In this document: positions 32,128-35,550 of the stretch, piece after piece | Numbering within the stretch: position 1 is the first letter of the stretch | How the letters are laid out: each line of letters starts with the position of its first letter | Assembly: GCA_017451545.1 (NCBI GenBank) | Contig: JAFTOB010000049.1 | Coordinates: 1-35,550, forward strand | DNA: 35,550 nt | Origin: Clostridia bacterium | GTDB lineage: Bacteria > Bacillota > Clostridia > Oscillospirales > CAG-272 | Reading direction: 5' to 3' | Program-made: the position numbers and the translations under genes | Notes under the pieces: generated by a model | What the model was told of the DNA's origin: nothing | The model's input: the letters and a program-made list of their open reading frames with translations, nothing else | Databases searched by the model: none

Positions 32128-34206
32128 ATGAACAGCAATGTACCCGAATATTTCGGAAGTATGGTTTTTAATGAGGACGTGATGCGCGAGCGTCTGACGC
32201 CCGAGGTCTACGATGCCCTGCACGTGGCAATGGAGACGGGCGGCGGCTTGACCATCGACATCGCCAACGCCGTGGCCGCGGTCATGAAGGATTGGGCGAT
32301 AGAGAAGGGCGCGACCCACTATACTCACTGGTTCCAGCCTATGACGGGCATCACCGCCGAAAAGCACGACAGCTTCCTACGCCCCGACAAAAACGGGCAT
32401 CCCATTATGTCCTTCTCGGGCAAGGGGCTCATCAAGGGCGAGTCGGATGCCTCATCCTTTCCGTCGGGAGGTCTGCGCGCCACCTTTGAGGCTCGCGGCT
32501 ACACGGCCTGGGACCCCACCTCATATGCTTTCGTCAAGGACGGATCCCTTTATATTCCCACGGTCTTTTGCTCCTTCTCGGGTGACACGCTGGACGCAAA
32601 GACTCCGCTTCTTCGCTCGATGCAGGCTCTCTCCGAGCAGGCGGTGCGCCTTATGCGCATTTGCGGCAACCGCGACGTGAACCGTGTGGTTCCCATGGTG
32701 GGTGCCGAGCAGGAATACTTCCTCATAGATAAAGAGATGTACGACCGTCGCCCCGATCTGATCTACACGGGTCGCACCCTTTTCGGCGCGCCCTCACCCA
32801 AGGGTCAGAAGAGCGATCATCACTATTACGGAGCTATCAAGCCCCGAATTATGGCCTTTATGCAGGAGCTTGACACCGAGCTCTGGAAGCTGGGCGTTTT
32901 TTCCCAGACCAAGCACAACGAGGCCGCCCCTGCGCAGCACGAGCTTGCGCCCTTCTTTGAAAACGCAAACGCCGCTGTTGACCACAATCATATTACAATG
33001 GAGTATCTGCGCAAGACTGCCGAAAAGCACGGGCTGGTCTGCCTGCTTCACGAGAAGCCCTTTGCCTCGGTCAACGGCTCGGGCAAGCACGATAACTGGT
33101 CGATCTGCACCGATACGGGGGTAAATCTGCTTGATCCCGGTAACACGCCCGCCGAAAACGCGCAGTTCTTGCTCTTTTTCTCGGCGGTTATCAAGGCTGT
33201 GGATGAGTATCAGGATCTGCTCCGCCTTTCGGTCGCCACTCGCAGTAATGACCTGCGTCTGGGTGGCAACGAGGCACCTCCCGCGATCATTTCGATCTAC
33301 GTTGGCGAGGTTCTTGAGCATATTATCGAAAAGCTGGTGGCCAAGGAGGAATACGAGCCTGATGAAGAGCACGATATCAAGCTCGGAGTATCGGCCTTGC
33401 CGTCCTTCCCACGCGATTCCAGCGACCGAAACCGCACCTCACCCTTTGCTTTTACGGGTAACAAGTTCGAGTTCCGTATGCTGGGCTCGTCACTGAACGT
33501 GGCCAATCCCACGGCTACGCTGAACACCATCGTCGCCGAGGAGCTTCGCAAGTTTGCCGACAAGCTGGAGGCCGCCGAGGATTTCGACGTGGCACTCAAC
33601 CGCCTGATCCGTCACACTCTGCGCGACCATAAACGCATCATTTTCGGCGGAAACGGCTATTCCAAGGAGTGGGTCGAGGAGGCCAAGCGTCGCGGACTTT
33701 CGAACTACGCCACCACGGCCGACGTTCTGCCCCATTTCACCGACGAAAAGAACGTGGAGCTCTTCACGCGCCACGGAATTTACACGGTGCAGGAGATGAA
33801 TTCCCGCCGCGAGATCTCGCTGGCCACCTACGCGAGCAACGTGCGCATTGAGGCCAAGACCATGGTGGACATGGTGCGCCGCAACTATCTGCCGGCCATC
33901 GGACGTTACACGGCCGAGCTTGACCGCGCGCTCCAGCTTTCGGGCGGCCGCGCCAAGCGCGCAACCTTTGACAGGCTCATCGCCCTTGAGGACAGCGCTT
34001 TCGATACGGTCACGGCCCTTGAGGCCGCCGTTGCCGATTATACTGCTGTAAACGTTGCCGATTCCGAGGAGCTTGCCCGTAAACTCTGCGATAAGGTCAT
34101 CCCGCTGATGGATACCCTGCGTGAGACGGTGGACGAGGCTGAAAAGCTGATGCCTGCATCCGACTGGCCCTTCCCCAGCTACGGAGATATTATGTTTAAA
34201 ATATGA
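32128..34206 (+). CDS. glnN: Glutamine synthetase type III
   Basis: GSIII makes glutamine from glutamate, ammonia and ATP and forms double-ring dodecamers. At 692 residues it has the type III length. Motifs include HWFQPMTG and EKHDSF near the N-terminus, FPSGGLRATFEARGYTAW, and GAEQEYFLID (metal-binding Glu). KHNEAAPAQHELAP, VNGSGKHDNWS, GGNEAPPAII and GNKFEFRMLGSS follow. The N-terminal start is ATG 32128, with GGAG six bases upstream; a TTG start at 32116 would overlap that site. It overlaps the PfkB kinase gene by four bases. GSIII is typical of Bacteroidetes and gut Clostridia. Nitrogen control is likely through the long leader, but no known element was identified. Confidence 0.96.
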   Translation: MNSNVPEYFGSMVFNEDVMRERLTPEVYDALHVAMETGGGLTIDIANAVAAVMKDWAIEKGATHYTHWFQPMTGITAEKHDSFLRPDKNGHPIMSFSGKGLIKGESDASSFPSGGLRATFEARGYTAWDPTSYAFVKDGSLYIPTVFCSFSGDTLDAKTPLLRSMQALSEQAVRLMRICGNRDVNRVVPMVGAEQEYFLIDKEMYDRRPDLIYTGRTLFGAPSPKGQKSDHHYYGAIKPRIMAFMQELDTELWKLGVFSQTKHNEAAPAQHELAPFFENANAAVDHNHITMEYLRKTAEKHGLVCLLHEKPFASVNGSGKHDNWSICTDTGVNLLDPGNTPAENAQFLLFFSAVIKAVDEYQDLLRLSVATRSNDLRLGGNEAPPAIISIYVGEVLEHIIEKLVAKEEYEPDEEHDIKLGVSALPSFPRDSSDRNRTSPFAFTGNKFEFRMLGSSLNVANPTATLNTIVAEELRKFADKLEAAEDFDVALNRLIRHTLRDHKRIIFGGNGYSKEWVEEAKRRGLSNYATTADVLPHFTDEKNVELFTRHGIYTVQEMNSRREISLATYASNVRIEAKTMVDMVRRNYLPAIGRYTAELDRALQLSGGRAKRATFDRLIALEDSAFDTVTALEAAVADYTAVNVADSEELARKLCDKVIPLMDTLRETVDEAEKLMPASDWPFPSYGDIMFKI

Positions 34207-35126
34207 GTATGAAAAAGAAGATTTTGGTGGTCAGCTCGGCAAATATGGATTTTGTTATGGACGCGCCGTATATTCCGGCGGCAGGCGAGACAGTCATTTG
34301 CCGTGGGTCGTACAAGTATGTTCCCGGCGGCAAGGGTGCTAATTCCGCTGTAGCCTTTGCGCGCCTCGGGGCCGATTGCGCTTTTTGCACAAGGCTGGGC
34401 GCGGACGGGAATGGGAACGCGCTGTATGATGTATATAATAATGAAGGGATCGATGTGAGCCACATTCGGCGTGATCCCGAGGCACCGACCGGCCTTGCCG
34501 CTATTATGGTGGGGGATGACGGGAACAACAGGATAATGGTCTATCCCGGTGCGAATATGAGAATTGATAACGAGCAGATCTTGGAAGCTGTCGCAGAAAA
34601 GCCGGACGCGCTTTATATGCAGCTTGAGATCTCCCGGGAGGCGGTGGTCTTTGCTGCAAATGCCGCCCACGAGGCCGGTATCCCGGTGTTTATCGATGCA
34701 GGACCTGCCGATCCTGAATTTCCTTTTGATAGGCTGCCGGAGCTTGAGGTCTTTTCTCCCAACGAGAGCGAGACCGAGATACTGACGGGTATTTTCCCCG
34801 AAAGCCCCGAGGACTGCACCAATGCCGCGAAAAAGCTGGCGAAGTTGGTTGCTGCGAGGTATTACGTGATCAAGCTTGGCTCGCGAGGTTGCTACGTGAC
34901 CGACCTTGACAGGGAGTTCTTCTCGCCGTCATTCAAAACTCGTGCCGTGGATACTACGGCGGCAGGGGATTCATTCACAGCCGCTTTGACACTTGAGTAT
35001 CTGCGGAGCGGAGATATGGAGAAGGCTGCACGCTATGCCAACGCTGTCGGATCCATCGTGGTCGGGCGACCCGGAGCGATGCCTTCCATACCTACTGCCG
35101 ATGAGGTTTCTGCGTTTTTTAAATAA
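34203..35126 (+). CDS. PfkB-family sugar kinase (ribokinase-like)
   Basis: The 307-residue cytoplasmic kinase transfers phosphate from ATP to a sugar or nucleoside. It has the sugar-binding GGKGANSAVAFARLGA near residue 41 and the C-terminal PfkB signature DTTAAGDSF at 250-258, with Asp256 as catalytic base. The overall order is that of ribokinase, but the substrate is not certain. The ATG overlaps the glnN stop codon (ATGA); there is no clear ribosome binding site, so translation is probably coupled. A ribokinase-like enzyme joined to glutamine synthetase has no obvious pathway link. Base composition is slightly less GC-rich than glnN. Confidence 0.9.
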   Translation: MSMKKKILVVSSANMDFVMDAPYIPAAGETVICRGSYKYVPGGKGANSAVAFARLGADCAFCTRLGADGNGNALYDVYNNEGIDVSHIRRDPEAPTGLAAIMVGDDGNNRIMVYPGANMRIDNEQILEAVAEKPDALYMQLEISREAVVFAANAAHEAGIPVFIDAGPADPEFPFDRLPELEVFSPNESETEILTGIFPESPEDCTNAAKKLAKLVAARYYVIKLGSRGCYVTDLDREFFSPSFKTRAVDTTAAGDSFTAALTLEYLRSGDMEKAARYANAVGSIVVGRPGAMPSIPTADEVSAFFK

Positions 35127-35133
35127 GACCATA

Positions 35134-35170
35134 TCGGGCGATCTGCGGATGCAGGTCGCCCGACTCTTTT
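35134..35170 (+). terminator. Terminator of the glnN-pfkB operon
   Basis: TCGGGCGATCTGC (35134-35146) pairs with GCAGGTCGCCCGA (35151-35163), with one T-G pair and a GGAT loop, then CTCTTTT. Confidence 0.9.
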
Positions 35171-35248
35171 GGCCGAATTTTTGTGCGTTTTGTGCAAAAT
35201 ATCGGTTTACAGTATGTATAATTCGCCGATTTTTGGAAAAACTCACAA

Positions 35249-35277
35249 TTGACATTTCCTGCAGGAAATGATATAAT
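35249..35277 (+). promoter_or_regulatory. rRNA operon promoter P1 with embedded palindrome
   Basis: TTGACA (35249-35254) and TATAAT (35272-35277) with a 17-bp spacer. The spacer is almost entirely filled by the perfect 18-bp palindrome CATTTCCTG/CAGGAAATG (35253-35270). The downstream AGCTGTC after P1 recurs after P2. Confidence 0.85.
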
Positions 35278-35359
35278 ATTCAAGCTGTCTGCGAGAGCCC
35301 GACATTCGGAGCGGATCCCGGAAGCCTGAAAAAATTTTTAAAAAAATTTGAAAAAAGGC

Positions 35360-35388
35360 TTGACAAAAGGGAAACGTTGTGATATAAT
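35360..35388 (+). promoter_or_regulatory. rRNA operon promoter P2
   Basis: TTGACA (35360-35365) and TATAAT (35383-35388) with a 17-bp spacer, preceded by an A/T-rich UP-like tract (35330-35357). It is 111 bp downstream of P1, and the early transcribed AGCTGTC is the same. Confidence 0.9.
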
Positions 35389-35394
35389 GTTTGA

Positions 35395-35550
35395 GCTGTC
35401 GCGCAAGCACAGCAAACGGTCATTGAAAATTGAACAACAAGAGATAAGTACAAAGCAAAAAATTGTGTGAAGATTTATCTCGTTAATTTCTGAGAGAATA
35501 CTACTCAAACAAAAGTAAAAGAGCAAAGACAAAGCTCGAAACAGATTTTA
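35395..35550 (+). other. rrn leader: Leader of an rRNA operon (16S gene starts beyond the window)
   Basis: After P2 come a small GCTGT/ACAGC hairpin (35395-35413) and TCATTGAAAATTGAACAAC, the pre-16S motif common in Firmicutes. GAGATAA/TTATCTC (35441-35447 with 35475-35481) is a likely processing stem. The typical 16S start (GAGTTTGATCCTGGCTC) has not appeared by the end of the window. Confidence 0.8.

Overview
The window looks like a chromosomal segment of an anaerobic Gram-positive bacterium of the class Clostridia, probably a gut or rumen Oscillospiraceae-type lineage. This is inferred from the gene content: a T-box leader, type III glutamine synthetase, long-form HPF, a LytTR regulator, a Clostridia-type 440-residue aspartokinase, NAD-dependent ligase, isolated rpsU and strong AGGAGG-type ribosome binding sites. 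Coding DNA is moderately GC-rich and spacers are AT-rich. Almost every promoter I could place is a TTGACA/TATAAT type with a spacer of exactly 17 bp. No insertion sequence, phage gene or CRISPR array was seen.

Layout. 1-610 (minus): 5' part of argG, which runs off the window. 895-4216: trkA, trkH and a small membrane protein in one operon; trkH has an in-frame TAG. 4274-6332: an AT-richer pair, a WG-repeat lipoprotein and a divergent XRE regulator, bounded on both sides by near-identical terminator palindromes. 6381-9119: hpf (minus) and ligA (plus). 9185-9715: a repeated leader element, a small membrane protein and tRNA-Gly (minus). 9795-15050: a run of GH2 glycosidase, proA, endonuclease IV-like protein and mnmE. 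15077-20781: a small membrane protein (minus), an orphan LytTR regulator and a 1490-residue lipoprotein. 20964-22286: aspartokinase. 22308-24307: a T-box leader controlling an acyl-CoA ligase. 24345-26913: the second copy of the leader element, a xylose-isomerase-like TIM barrel and a TPR-YwqG fusion. 27221-28450: HIT protein (minus) and amidohydrolase. 28461-31065: a palindrome array and leuS. 31162-35126: rpsU, a small lipoprotein, glnN and a PfkB kinase. From 35249 to the end: tandem promoters and leader of an rRNA operon whose 16S gene begins beyond the window.

How parts may work together. Two units stand out. First, a T-box leader, normally found on tRNA synthetase or amino acid genes, precedes an AMP-forming acyl-CoA ligase. 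This suggests that starvation for one amino acid switches on activation of a carboxylic acid, perhaps a branched-chain or aryl acid used for reductive carboxylation to that amino acid. Second, the orphan LytTR regulator carries Glu in place of the phosphorylated Asp. It lies directly upstream of a giant lipoprotein gene with very strong codon bias, whose promoter is preceded by two CCCGTT direct repeats resembling LytTR sites. The other notable items are the trkH amber codon, the two-copy leader element at 9185 and 24345, and an 18-bp perfect palindrome inside the first rRNA promoter.
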